Shown one piece after another: positions 1-8,333 of a DNA stretch of 38,815 nt. Origin of the DNA: JBBSHJ01 sp038253135 (GTDB taxonomy: Bacteria > Actinomycetota > Actinomycetes > Mycobacteriales > QHCD01); contig JBBSHJ010000024.1 of the NCBI GenBank assembly GCA_038253135.1, forward strand, positions 1 through 38,815, given 5' to 3'. A program made the position numbers and the translations under genes. Each line of letters begins with the position of its first letter. Position 1 is the first letter of the stretch. The notes under the pieces are model-generated. The model made no database searches and was not told the origin of the DNA. It saw nothing but the letters and a program-made list of their open reading frames with translations.

Positions 1-48
1 CCATCCGCTATCCGAAGGCAGCGTAACCATGTCAAGAAGATCATCGGT

Positions 49-134
49 AAGCCGTATGCGGGAGAACCGCACGTACGGATTGAAAGGGGGATGGGGAAAC
101 AGCACCGCCACGCGGTCGCTGCGCCCCTGACTAC
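49..134 (+). mobile_element. 3' end of a group II intron (domains V and VI), truncated by the window edge
   Basis: Positions 49-81 fold like group II intron domain V. The lower stem is 49-56 with 74-81 (one G-A mismatch, G51/A79). A T57-A71 pair and the characteristic two-base bulge C72-G73 follow, then the upper stem 58-61/67-70 closed by a GAGAA loop. A four-base joiner (82-85) leads to a domain VI-like stem: GGGG 93-96 with CCCC 124-127, CAGC 100-103 with GCTG 118-121, and CCGC 105-108 with GCGG 112-115. A candidate branch-point A is A130, and the tail ends CTAC near 134. The mobile ribozyme and its reverse transcriptase would lie upstream, outside the window. Bases 1-48 are presumably domain IV or the end of the maturase region; no intact maturase is visible. 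The exact 3' splice site is inferred. Confidence 0.7.
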
Positions 135-136
135 CA

Positions 137-739
137 ATGGCACGGGATCTGGCGGCGGTCAATGGCGATCACGCGGTCGCCGCGTCCGGCCTCGCTCCCA
201 AGCGCAGGCTGGCCGTCCTCTTCGCCGTCGCCGTGCTCGTCCTCGCGCTCGATCTCGCCACCAAGATGTACATCGTCAGCCATTACGCCGGTCGGGCCGG
301 CTCGACCAAGCTCCTCGGTGGGCTCATCTACATCTCGCCGGCGCGCAATTCCGGTGCGGCGTTCAGCATCGGGGGTGGCGCCACGGTGCTGTTCTCGGCC
401 GTTGCGCTGGTGGTGGTCGTCGTGATCGCCCGCGTCGCCTCGCGACTGCGGTCGCTGCCGTGGGCGATCGCGCTCGGCCTCATTCTCGGCGGGGCGGCCG
501 GAAACCTGGTGGACCGGATCTTCCGCGATCCCGGGTTCCTGCGTGGCGCCGTCGTCGACTGGATCAGCGTCTTGCGGCCCGACGGCAGGGCCTGGCCGAT
601 CTTCAACCTCGCCGACTCCGGCATCGTCTGCGGCGGCGTGCTCGCGGTCCTGCTCGCCGTGCTCGGCTTCGACGTCGCCGGCGGCCGGCTCGGCCGGGTG
701 CCGCACGATCCGACGGACGTCGAGGCGAAGGACGCCTGA
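137..739 (+). CDS. lspA: Lipoprotein signal peptidase (signal peptidase II)
   Basis: Membrane aspartyl protease that removes the signal peptide from diacylglyceryl-modified prolipoproteins. The 200-aa length is slightly above the usual 160-200. Hydrophobic segments lie near residues 25-42, 84-98 and 107-121, with a last one around 160-178. Family motifs are present: RNSGAAFS (70-77), GNLVDR (122-127), VVDW with catalytic Asp141, and FNLADS with catalytic Asp160. The start is ATG 137, only about 2-3 bases after the inferred group II intron 3' end, so the native leader and ribosome-binding site lie upstream of the intron or were lost. The RluA-family synthase follows after 13 bp, a common actinobacterial arrangement. 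The substrate proteins are not in the window. Confidence 0.95.
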   Translation: MARDLAAVNGDHAVAASGLAPKRRLAVLFAVAVLVLALDLATKMYIVSHYAGRAGSTKLLGGLIYISPARNSGAAFSIGGGATVLFSAVALVVVVVIARVASRLRSLPWAIALGLILGGAAGNLVDRIFRDPGFLRGAVVDWISVLRPDGRAWPIFNLADSGIVCGGVLAVLLAVLGFDVAGGRLGRVPHDPTDVEAKDA

Positions 740-752
740 TCCGCGTGGAAAA

Positions 753-1703
753 ATGGCTCCCGTGAGCGCACCGTCCGGGGACCGCCGCATGCTGCCCGTT
801 CCTGACGGGCTGGACGGGCTGCGCGTCGATGCCGGGATCGCCCGGCTCTTCGGTTTCTCCCGGACCCGCGGCGCCGAGCTGGCCGACGCGGGCGCCGTCA
901 GCGTGGGGGCGCGGGTCCGGGGCCGGTCCGAGCGCCTGGTCGCCGGCGAGATTCTCGAGGTCACCATCCCGCCGGCTCCCGCACCGGCCGCCGTACCGTC
1001 CGGTCCCATCGACGGGCTGAGCGTGATCCACGACGACGACGACCTCATCGTCGTCGACAAGCCGATCGGTGTGGCGGCCCATCCGAGCCCCGGCTGGGAC
1101 GGCCCGACCGTCACCGGCGCTCTGGCCGCCGCGGGTTACCGCGTCGCCACCAGCGGCGCGGCCGAGCGGCAGGGCATCGTGCACCGCCTCGATGTCGGAA
1201 CGACCGGCCTGATGGTCGTGGCCAAGAGCGAGAGGGCCTACTCCGTGCTCAAGGACGCCTTCCGCGAGCGCGAGGTCGACAAGATCTACCGGGCGCTGGT
1301 GCAGGGCCACCCCGACCCGACCCGCGGCACGGTGGACGCGCCGGTCGCCCGGCATCCGCAGCACGACTACAAGTTCGCCGTCGTGGCCGGTGGGAAGCCG
1401 TCGGTGACGCACTATGAGACCGTCGAGGCGTTCCGGGCGGCGACGCTGCTCGACGTGCACCTCGAGACCGGCCGCACCCACCAGATCCGCGTGCACATGG
1501 CCGCGATCCGGCATCCGTGCGTCGGGGATCTGACCTACGGCGCCGACCCGACCCTGGCCGAGCACCTCGGCCTTCACCGGCAGTGGCTGCACGCGGCCCG
1601 CCTCGGGTTCGCCCATCCGGCCGATGGCCGGCGGGTGGAGTTCGAGAGCGCCGACCCGCCCGATCTCGCCGCGGCGTTGGCCACGCTGGCGGAGGAGTCG
1701 TGA
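753..1703 (+). CDS. RluA-family ribosomal large-subunit pseudouridine synthase
   Basis: Converts specific uridines of 23S rRNA to pseudouridine. The 316-aa protein has an S4-like RNA-binding region (about residues 15-80: RVDAGIARLFGFSRTRGAELADAG) and then the catalytic RluA domain. The signature HRLDVGTTGL carries the catalytic Asp, and the later ETGRTHQIRVHM motif is typical of RluC/RluD proteins. The start was set at ATG 753; GTG 762 is an in-frame alternative. The gene lies 13 bp after lspA and its TGA overlaps the GTG of the next gene (GTGA at 1700-1703), so translational coupling is likely. The exact target uridine cannot be told from sequence alone; RluD-like is the best guess. Confidence 0.92.
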   Translation: MAPVSAPSGDRRMLPVPDGLDGLRVDAGIARLFGFSRTRGAELADAGAVSVGARVRGRSERLVAGEILEVTIPPAPAPAAVPSGPIDGLSVIHDDDDLIVVDKPIGVAAHPSPGWDGPTVTGALAAAGYRVATSGAAERQGIVHRLDVGTTGLMVVAKSERAYSVLKDAFREREVDKIYRALVQGHPDPTRGTVDAPVARHPQHDYKFAVVAGGKPSVTHYETVEAFRAATLLDVHLETGRTHQIRVHMAAIRHPCVGDLTYGADPTLAEHLGLHRQWLHAARLGFAHPADGRRVEFESADPPDLAAALATLAEES

Positions 1704-2611
1704 GCCGGCTCGACCCGGGCGCCGACTACGCCGTACGCCGGGCTGCGCCGGCCGACGGGCCCGGCCTGCACGCGTTGCGGCACCAGGTCTTCGTCGTGGA
1801 GCAGGGGGTGCCGGCCGCGCTGGAGGTCGACGGGGCCGACGACGTGGCCGTACACGTCGTGGCGGTCGACGGGACGGGCGTGATCGGCACCGGCCGATAC
1901 GTGGCCCGCGACGGCACGGCGGTCGCCGGCCGGATGGCGGTGGCGGTCAGGGCCCGCGGGCGCGGCGTCGGTACCGCGCTGCTGCGCCGGCTCGAAGCAG
2001 TCGCCACCGAGGCGGGCCTGCGCGCGGTCGCCCTGCACGCGCAGGCCGGCGCCGCCGGCTTCTACCGGCGGGCCGGCTACGCCGTGACCGGTCCCGGTTT
2101 CGTCGAGGCCGGCCTCGACCACCTCCCGATGGCCAAGCCGCTGCCGCTGCTGCGGGAGGCGACCGACGACGACGCCCAGGCGCTGGCCGGGCTGATCGCG
2201 CTGACTTGGGCGGCCTACCCCGGGACCGTGCTCGACGTCGCCGGCGAGGAGCCGTGGCTGCTGGCGCCGCGGACGTCGTACGACGCCGCCGGCGGCCGGC
2301 TGTGGGTCGCGACGGTCTCGTCCTCGGTGGTCGGCTGCGGCGGCGTCAGGCCGCGGGGGAGCGACGCGGAGCTGAAGAGCCTCTACGTGGCGGCCGCGCA
2401 CCGCCGCGTCGGGATCGCCTCGCGGCTGGTCGACGTGATCGAGCGGACGGCGCGCTCGTGGGGCGCGGCCCGCGTCGGCCTGTGGTCGGACACCCGGTTC
2501 GTCGAGGCGCACGCCTTCTACGCCCGGCGGGGTTATGTTGCGAGCGACGCCACCCGCGAGCTGCATGACCGCTCGGCGACGGTCGAGCGGGAGTTCGTCA
2601 AGCGGCTGTGA
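1700..2611 (+). CDS. Protein with two fused GNAT acetyltransferase domains
   Basis: The 303-aa protein has two GCN5-related N-acetyltransferase folds in tandem. The first (about residues 10-148) has the ElaA-like opening LRHQVFVVEQGVP and an acetyl-CoA loop RGRGVGTALLRRLE. The second (about 152-300) has the loop AHRRVGIASRLVDVIE and the terminal FYARRGY motif. Acyl-CoA binding is therefore likely in both halves; the acceptor is unknown. The GTG start overlaps the upstream stop (GTGA) and its own stop overlaps the amidase GTG in the same way, so the three genes form a tightly packed operon. A fusion of an ElaA-like domain to a classical GNAT is uncommon but not unique. Confidence 0.85.
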   Translation: MSRLDPGADYAVRRAAPADGPGLHALRHQVFVVEQGVPAALEVDGADDVAVHVVAVDGTGVIGTGRYVARDGTAVAGRMAVAVRARGRGVGTALLRRLEAVATEAGLRAVALHAQAGAAGFYRRAGYAVTGPGFVEAGLDHLPMAKPLPLLREATDDDAQALAGLIALTWAAYPGTVLDVAGEEPWLLAPRTSYDAAGGRLWVATVSSSVVGCGGVRPRGSDAELKSLYVAAAHRRVGIASRLVDVIERTARSWGAARVGLWSDTRFVEAHAFYARRGYVASDATRELHDRSATVEREFVKRL

Positions 2612-4023
2612 CGCGGGTGCACGCCTTCACCGACGACGAACTGGGCGAGCTCGACGCGGTCGGCGTCTCCGCCGCGATCCGCTCCGGCGAGCTCGGCGGG
2701 CGGCAGGTGCTCGAGGCGGCGATCGCCCGGATCGAGCGGCTCGAACCGGCCCTGCACGGCTTGGCCCACGGCTGCTTCGACCGGGCCCGATCCGCGCACC
2801 CCGCGGCCGGTGCATTCCGCGGCGTACCGGCGCTGATCAAGGACAACATCGACGTGCGCGGGCTGCCCACGGCGCACGGGTCGGTGGCCTTCGCCCCCCG
2901 CCCGGCTCGATTCACCGCCCCGCCGGCGTGGCAGCTGCTGGCCCAAGGCTTCGCGCTGCTCGGCAAGTCGACCCTGCCGGAGTTCGGACTGACCGCCAGC
3001 ACGGAGTACGCCGCCCGCCCGGCCACCCGCAACCCGTGGGATACCAGCCGCTCCGCCGGCGGCTCCTCCGGAGGATCCGCCGCGCTCGTCGCCGCCGGCG
3101 CTGTACCCCTCGCGCACGGCAACGACGGCGGCGGATCGATCCGGATCCCCGCCGCCGCGACCGGCCTCGTCGGCCTCAAGGTCACCCGCCGCCGGCTGCT
3201 CGACCAGGCCGGCGTCCGGCGGCTGCCGATCAACCTGGTCTCCGAAGGGGTCCTCACCCGCACCGTCCGGGACACCGCGCATTACCTGGCCGCGGCCGAG
3301 CGGCTGTGGTCCGCGCCGGGTCTGGAGCCGGTCGGCCTGATCGAGGGCCCCGGCGCGGCGCGGCGACGGATCGGCGTGCTCCGAACCGACGTCCGAGGCC
3401 GCCCGATCCATCCCGAGGTGGACGCCGTCGTACGCGCGGCCGGCGAGACGCTGGCCGGGCTCGGCCATCAGGTCGGCGAGCTGCGCCGCCGGCCCGAGCC
3501 GGGTCTCATCGCCGACTTCGCGCTCTACTGGGCGCTCCTCGCCGTCCTCACGGCCGGCCGCCTCGCCGCCGGGCACCCCCGCGGCTTCCGGCCCCGCGAG
3601 CTCGACCCCTTCACCCGCGGCCTCATCGGGCACGCCCGGCGCAACCGGAGCGCGCTGCCGGCTGCCATCGGGCGGCTGCGGCACCGCGATCACCTGGCAT
3701 CCTTCCCCGGCGTCGACGTCGTCCTCGGCCCGGTCGTGACCGCGCCGATCCCGCCGCTTGGCGAGCAGCGGCCCGACCAGCCCTTCGAGAGGCTGCTGCA
3801 CAAGCTCATCGACTTCGTCGGCTACACGCCGCTGGACAACATCGGCGGCGGCCCGGCCCTCGCCCTGCCCCACGGCATGAGCGCCGGCGGGCTCCCGGGA
3901 TCGGTACAGCTATCGGCGCCGCCCGGCGGGGAGCGGACCCTGCTCGAGCTCGGCTACGAGATCGAGGCGGCTCGCCCCTTTCCGCGGATTGCCGACGCTC
4001 ACGGCTCCTCGACGACCTCGTAG
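2608..4023 (+). CDS. Amidase signature-family hydrolase
   Basis: Amidase signature enzyme of 471 aa, a usual length. The Ser-cisSer-Lys triad can be placed: Lys78 in ALIKDN, cis-Ser153 in the GGSSGGSA loop, and nucleophile Ser177 in GNDGGGSIRIPA. The GNDGGGSIR form resembles 6-aminohexanoate-cyclic-dimer hydrolase-like amidases rather than GatA. No gatB or gatC is adjacent, which also argues against tRNA amidotransferase. It likely hydrolyses a small carboxamide in the cytoplasm; the substrate is unknown. The GTG start overlaps the preceding stop (GTGA). Its 3' end runs 25 bp into the convergent acidic-repeat gene. Confidence 0.9.
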   Translation: MTRVHAFTDDELGELDAVGVSAAIRSGELGGRQVLEAAIARIERLEPALHGLAHGCFDRARSAHPAAGAFRGVPALIKDNIDVRGLPTAHGSVAFAPRPARFTAPPAWQLLAQGFALLGKSTLPEFGLTASTEYAARPATRNPWDTSRSAGGSSGGSAALVAAGAVPLAHGNDGGGSIRIPAAATGLVGLKVTRRRLLDQAGVRRLPINLVSEGVLTRTVRDTAHYLAAAERLWSAPGLEPVGLIEGPGAARRRIGVLRTDVRGRPIHPEVDAVVRAAGETLAGLGHQVGELRRRPEPGLIADFALYWALLAVLTAGRLAAGHPRGFRPRELDPFTRGLIGHARRNRSALPAAIGRLRHRDHLASFPGVDVVLGPVVTAPIPPLGEQRPDQPFERLLHKLIDFVGYTPLDNIGGGPALALPHGMSAGGLPGSVQLSAPPGGERTLLELGYEIEAARPFPRIADAHGSSTTS

Positions 4024-4421
4024 CCGGCCAGCGTGGCCGCCACCGAGGACTCCAGGTCGGTCGCCGTCTGGTTGCCGTCGAGGCTGGCTGGGGTCGTGAA
4101 GTCCGGCTCGAGGGGCTCGTTGGCGCTCGGCCAGGACGTGGCCGGCGACGCGGCCGGGTTGTCCATGTCCTGCAACCAGGAGCTAGGGTCGACGGCCGAC
4201 TCGGATGGAGCACCGGCAACGTCCATGACGCCGTCCTCGTTGGTGTCGACCGACACCAGGTCGACCTGGCCGTCCTCGTTGTTGTCGTAGACGACGGTGT
4301 CCAGTACGCCGTCGGCGTTCGCGTCGAAGTAGACGGCATCCACCGCGCCGTCGGCGTTGGTGTCGTAGGCGATCTCGTCGCCCACCCCATCGCCCGTCGT
4401 ATCTATCCATTCACCGCTCAT
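3999..4421 (-). CDS. Acidic protein with 13-residue calcium-binding-like repeats
   Basis: A 140-aa, strongly acidic protein with no signal peptide or membrane segment. From residue 7 it has five tandem 13-residue repeats (starting at about 7, 20, 33, 46 and 59) of the form D-x-N-x-D-G-x-x-D-x-x-x-x, for example DTNADGAVDAVYF. The Asp/Asn/Gly spacing matches EF-hand, dockerin or thrombospondin-3-type calcium loops, so calcium binding is an inference. The C-terminal half (about 75-140) is Pro/Ser/Asp/Glu-rich and probably disordered. The start is ATG 4421 with a strong GAGGAGG Shine-Dalgarno just upstream. The gene overlaps the amidase 3' end by 25 bp. The specific family was not recognised. 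Confidence 0.75.
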   Translation of the reverse strand: MSGEWIDTTGDGVGDEIAYDTNADGAVDAVYFDANADGVLDTVVYDNNEDGQVDLVSVDTNEDGVMDVAGAPSESAVDPSSWLQDMDNPAASPATSWPSANEPLEPDFTTPASLDGNQTATDLESSVAATLAGYEVVEEP

Positions 4422-4469
4422 GGCGGCCTCCTCAAACCGGTTCAACGGCGGACCCGCTGCTTGATTAGT

Positions 4470-4498
4470 AAGATATTCGGTCAGCCAGCAATCAGTAA
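4470..4498 (-). promoter_or_regulatory. Candidate promoter of the acidic-repeat gene
   Basis: On the minus strand TTACTG (4498-4493) and TATCTT (4475-4470) are separated by 17 bp. They lie in the only AT-rich patch of the region, about 50 bp before the ATG at 4421. The match to sigma-70-type boxes is reasonable but was judged by eye. Confidence 0.45.
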
Positions 4499-4570
4499 GC
4501 GTCGCACCAAGAATTGGCACACAATCGGGGTTACGGACCAAGGGTGGGCAGGCGCCGTGGCGCCCCGTCG

Positions 4571-6472
4571 CTATACCGGCTCGGTCACGTCGTCGGCCTG
4601 GGTGACCGCGCCGATGAAGCCCATGCCGGGGCGGTAGTCGGGGGACTGGTGGCGGAAGTAGGCGTTGTAGACCCCGCAGTATTCGCCGCCGGCGGCGAGC
4701 AGCGAGGTGTGGGTGCCCTCTTCGACGATCTTTCCCTTGCGCAGCACGATGATCCGGTCGGCATGCTCGATGGTCGAGAGTCGGTGGGCGATGACGATCG
4801 AGGTGCGGTCGGCGAGCGCGACGTCGAGGCCCTCCTGGATCTGGGCCTCGGTGAGCGGATCGACGCTGGCGGTCGCCTCGTCGAGGACCACGATGGCCGG
4901 ATCCTGGATCAGCACGCGGGCCAGCGCGACGAGCTGGCGTTGGCCCATCGACAGGGCCTTGCCGTGCTCGCCCACCTCAGTGGTCAGGCCGTCGGGAAGC
5001 GAGGCGATCCAGTCGCCGTGGCCGACCTGACGCGCGGCATTGAGCACCTGGTCGTCGCTGGCCTCGGGCTTGGGGTAGCGGATGTTGTCGGCCACCGTGC
5101 CGGAGAAGAGGAACGGGCTTTGCGGTACGACGCCGAGCTTGCGGCGGTATCCGGCGAGATCGAGCGTGCGGATGTCGCGGCCGTCGATGCGGATCGCGCC
5201 GCTCTGGAACTCATAGAACCGGGAGATCAGCTTGCCGAGCGTGGATTTGCCGGCCCCGGTGTGCCCGACCAGCGCCACCGTCTCGCCGGGTGCGATCGTC
5301 ATGGAGAAATGGTCGAGCACCCGGTCATCGACCGGTACGTCGCGTCCGCGAAGCGGCGTACCGCTGCCATCGTTGTTGTTGCGGCTGCCGTAAGCGAAGA
5401 TCACGTCGTCGAAGGTGATCTCCCCGCGCAGCGCGCCCACCGGGAGCGCGTCGCTCTGCACGACCTCCGGCTCGGCGTCGATCAACGCGAAGACGCGCTC
5501 GGACGCGCCGAGGCCCTGCTGGAATTGCGACCAGAAGGAGGCGATCGAGGTGAGTGGGAACCAGAACAGCGCGACGCTCTGCAGGAAGAGGTACCAGTCG
5601 CCGGCGGACAGGCCGCCGGAAAGGACCCGGCGGCCGCCGACCTCGACCAGCAGCACCGTGCCCAGGCCGGCGACGAAGAACAGCAACGGGAAGATGTTGT
5701 TGAAGACCAGGAGCTGGCGCGTGGTCACGCGGTAACTCTGGTTGTTGATCGGGGTGAACTCGTCGTAGAGCCGCGCCTCCTGGCGGAAGCTCTTGGCGAC
5801 GGCGATGCCGCCCATGGTTTCCTGCAGGTTGGCGTTGACCCGCGACAGCGACCGCTGGGCCCGCCGGGTCGTCTCGCGGGCGACCTTGCGGAAGGCCAGG
5901 GCAAGGATGATCACGATCGGCGTGATCGCCAGCGTCATCAGGGCCAGAAGGACGTTGCGGGCGAACAGCAAGATGGTGATCACGACGACGAGCAGCACCT
6001 GGCTGAGCAGGTTCAGGGTCAACGTCACGACGTTGGCGAAGTCGTCGGTGTCGGAGGTGACCCGGCTGACGACGCGCCCGGTCGGCGTCTCGTCGTAGAA
6101 GGACAGGTCGCGCTGCATCACCGCGTCGAACGCGTCCTCGCGGAGCGTGACGACGACATCGCCGGTGATCTTGGCGCCCTGGACCTGGCGGACATAATTG
6201 AAGCCCCAGGAGAGCACCCCGGCGCCCAGGATCAGCACCGTCAGCAGGGTGATGTTGCCCGTCGAGTGGTCGCCGATGATGCGGTCGATGCCCCAGCTGG
6301 TGATGATCGGGAGCGCCGCCTGCATGCAGGAGACCAGGAGGATCATCACGGCGACCAGCACCATGGCCCGCAGCCGCGGCCGGAAGTAGGCGCCCATCCG
6401 GCGCAGCAGGGCACGGTCGCCGTAGCTGCGGTCGTAGTCTTCGGCGTCGAGACCGTCCATGATGAAGCCCAC
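4571..6472 (-). CDS. ABC exporter half-transporter (canonical ATP site subunit)
   Basis: Fused ABC exporter of 633 aa. Six transmembrane helices occupy roughly residues 35-330, with an ATP-binding domain after about 370. Walker A is GHTGAGKST (403-411), Walker B is VVLDEATASVD with the catalytic Glu, the signature is the non-standard LSMGQ, and the switch His lies in AHRLS. It starts at GTG 6472, one base after the stop of the upstream half-transporter; ATG 6460 is an alternative start. The pair fits heterodimeric exporters of the TM287/288 or BmrCD type, which export lipids or drugs. Residues 349-365 between the domains hold a small insert with an Asn/Asp run. The cargo is unknown. Confidence 0.92.
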   Translation of the reverse strand: MGFIMDGLDAEDYDRSYGDRALLRRMGAYFRPRLRAMVLVAVMILLVSCMQAALPIITSWGIDRIIGDHSTGNITLLTVLILGAGVLSWGFNYVRQVQGAKITGDVVVTLREDAFDAVMQRDLSFYDETPTGRVVSRVTSDTDDFANVVTLTLNLLSQVLLVVVITILLFARNVLLALMTLAITPIVIILALAFRKVARETTRRAQRSLSRVNANLQETMGGIAVAKSFRQEARLYDEFTPINNQSYRVTTRQLLVFNNIFPLLFFVAGLGTVLLVEVGGRRVLSGGLSAGDWYLFLQSVALFWFPLTSIASFWSQFQQGLGASERVFALIDAEPEVVQSDALPVGALRGEITFDDVIFAYGSRNNNDGSGTPLRGRDVPVDDRVLDHFSMTIAPGETVALVGHTGAGKSTLGKLISRFYEFQSGAIRIDGRDIRTLDLAGYRRKLGVVPQSPFLFSGTVADNIRYPKPEASDDQVLNAARQVGHGDWIASLPDGLTTEVGEHGKALSMGQRQLVALARVLIQDPAIVVLDEATASVDPLTEAQIQEGLDVALADRTSIVIAHRLSTIEHADRIIVLRKGKIVEEGTHTSLLAAGGEYCGVYNAYFRHQSPDYRPGMGFIGAVTQADDVTEPV

Positions 6473-6473
6473 G

Positions 6474-8333
6474 TCAGACCGCCCCGTCCCCGTGGCCGGC
6501 TCTGCCGTCGCCGGCCGTGGCGCGCCCGGGCGTGACCTCGTCGTAGTGGGCGAAGATCCGCTGGTAGAGGCGGCAGTGCGCGAGCAGCTCGTCGTGGGTG
6601 CCCTCGTCGACCAGCCGGCCGTGCTGCAGCAGCAACACCTTGTCGGCCCAGCGGATCTGCGAGAGACGGTGCGTGATCAGAAGAGTCGTGCGTCCCTCCA
6701 GCACGCGGTGGATGGCTCGCTGGATCTTGTCCTCGGTGGCCGAGTCGATGGCACTGGTGGAGTCGTCGAGGACGAGGATCCCCGGGTCGGTGAGCAGGGC
6801 TCGGGCGATCGCCAGCCGCTGCCGCTGACCGCCGGACAGGGTGACGCCGCGCTCGCCGATCACGGTGTCGTAACCCTCGTCGAGCTCCTGGATGAATTCG
6901 TCCGCCTGCGCGCCGCGGGCGGCCCGCTCCACGGCGGCGCGGTCGGTCTGCTGGCCGAGGGAGAACGCGATGTTCTCGGCGACCGGGCGGGAGAAGAGCA
7001 CGACGTCCTGCTCGATGGTCGAGACCTGCGAGCGCAGCGAGTCGAGGGCCCAGTCGCGGACGTCGACGCCGTCCACCCGGATCGAGCCCGAGTTGACGTC
7101 GTAGATGCGGTTGACCAGGTGGGTGAGCGTGGTCTTGCCGGAGCCGGTCTCACCCACGATCGCGACCGTCTGGCCCGGCTCGGCGGTGAAGGACAGCCCC
7201 CGCAGGACCGGCCGGCCGTCGTACCCGAAGCTCACGTCGTCGAAGACGATCTCGCCGCTCACCCGGCCCTGATGGCCGGCGGTGTTCTGGTCGAGCTCGG
7301 TGCGCTCCTGCATCAGGTCGAGGATCCGGCCGGCACTGGCGATGCCCAGCTGCACGAGCGAGAACGTGAAGCTTGACATCTGCATCGGGAATCCGAGCAT
7401 CGACATCAGCCCGAGGAATGCGACCAGGTCGCCGATGGTCAGCGCACCGTGCGTGTAGAGGTAGAGCGCCTGCAGCAGGCCCCCGGCCGTCGCGACGGCG
7501 AGCAGTAGCGTCGGCAGGTAGCGCGCCTGGATGACGCCCTGACGGACGAAGAGGTCGCGGTAGCGGCGGGCGTCGCGGGAGAAGCGGCGGTGCTCGTAGC
7601 CCTCCTGCGCGGCGAACTTGACCACCTCGATGCCGCGGACCGCTTCGTTCAGCCCGGCATTGAGGGTGCCGAACTGCTCGCGCATCTCGGCCGACACAGG
7701 TCCGAGTTTGTGCAGGTACCACCGCACGCTGATGACGAACCCGATCGCCAGCAGGACCGGCGAGAGCAGCAGCCGCCAGTCCAGCAGCGCGATGAAGACG
7801 AAGGGCACGAGGCCCTGCAGCATGGAGTCGACGACAAGGTCGACCCCGGGCAGGATCATGTAGTTGAGCTGCCGCACGTCGTTGGCGGCGCGGGCCATGA
7901 GATCGCCGACCCGCTGCCGGTTGTGGAAGGTCTGGCTCTTGCCGAGCAGCGAGACGTAGAGCTCCTCCCGGGCGTCGCGCTCGAGCCGCGTGGCGAGCAG
8001 CACCGCGCAGGTGCGGGCGAGGAAGTCGAACGCGCCGCGCAGGAGCACGATCGCCAGCAGGATGAGGGCGATCACCCCGAGCCGGTGCGTGTCACCCGTG
8101 ATGACCGCGTCGAACGCCTTGCCGGTCAGGCCCGGGATGGCCGTGTTGAGGACGACCATCGTCAGCGAGCCGCCGAGGAAACCGGCTGCCCACCGCCCCT
8201 CCTTGCGGACGTGCGAGACGATCCAGCGCACCGGGCCGCGCCGGTCGGAGCGGTAGCGGTCCGGGATCGTGAATTCCGATGCCACCGGCTGTCCGGGCAT
8301 GACGAGCGCAGGTTCTGGCACGGCGGCGGTCAA
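6474..8333 (-). CDS. ABC exporter half-transporter (degenerate ATP site subunit)
   Basis: Partner half-transporter of 619 aa, with six TM helices in about residues 45-330 and a C-terminal nucleotide-binding domain. Walker A is GETGSGKTT and the signature is the canonical LSGGQ. Walker B reads VLDDSTSAID, so Asp replaces the catalytic Glu, the hallmark of the degenerate site in heterodimeric exporters. The TTG at 8333 is preferred as start because GGGAG lies 7 bases upstream; ATG 8300 has no visible Shine-Dalgarno. The downstream subunit begins one base after its stop, which indicates co-translation and a 1:1 complex. Confidence 0.9.
   Translation of the reverse strand: MTAAVPEPALVMPGQPVASEFTIPDRYRSDRRGPVRWIVSHVRKEGRWAAGFLGGSLTMVVLNTAIPGLTGKAFDAVITGDTHRLGVIALILLAIVLLRGAFDFLARTCAVLLATRLERDAREELYVSLLGKSQTFHNRQRVGDLMARAANDVRQLNYMILPGVDLVVDSMLQGLVPFVFIALLDWRLLLSPVLLAIGFVISVRWYLHKLGPVSAEMREQFGTLNAGLNEAVRGIEVVKFAAQEGYEHRRFSRDARRYRDLFVRQGVIQARYLPTLLLAVATAGGLLQALYLYTHGALTIGDLVAFLGLMSMLGFPMQMSSFTFSLVQLGIASAGRILDLMQERTELDQNTAGHQGRVSGEIVFDDVSFGYDGRPVLRGLSFTAEPGQTVAIVGETGSGKTTLTHLVNRIYDVNSGSIRVDGVDVRDWALDSLRSQVSTIEQDVVLFSRPVAENIAFSLGQQTDRAAVERAARGAQADEFIQELDEGYDTVIGERGVTLSGGQRQRLAIARALLTDPGILVLDDSTSAIDSATEDKIQRAIHRVLEGRTTLLITHRLSQIRWADKVLLLQHGRLVDEGTHDELLAHCRLYQRIFAHYDEVTPGRATAGDGRAGHGDGAV

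Noticed and set aside
91..765. Open frame of 224 codons overlapping lspA in another phase
   Set aside because: Arg-rich shadow of lspA, starting inside intron domain VI; no family pattern.
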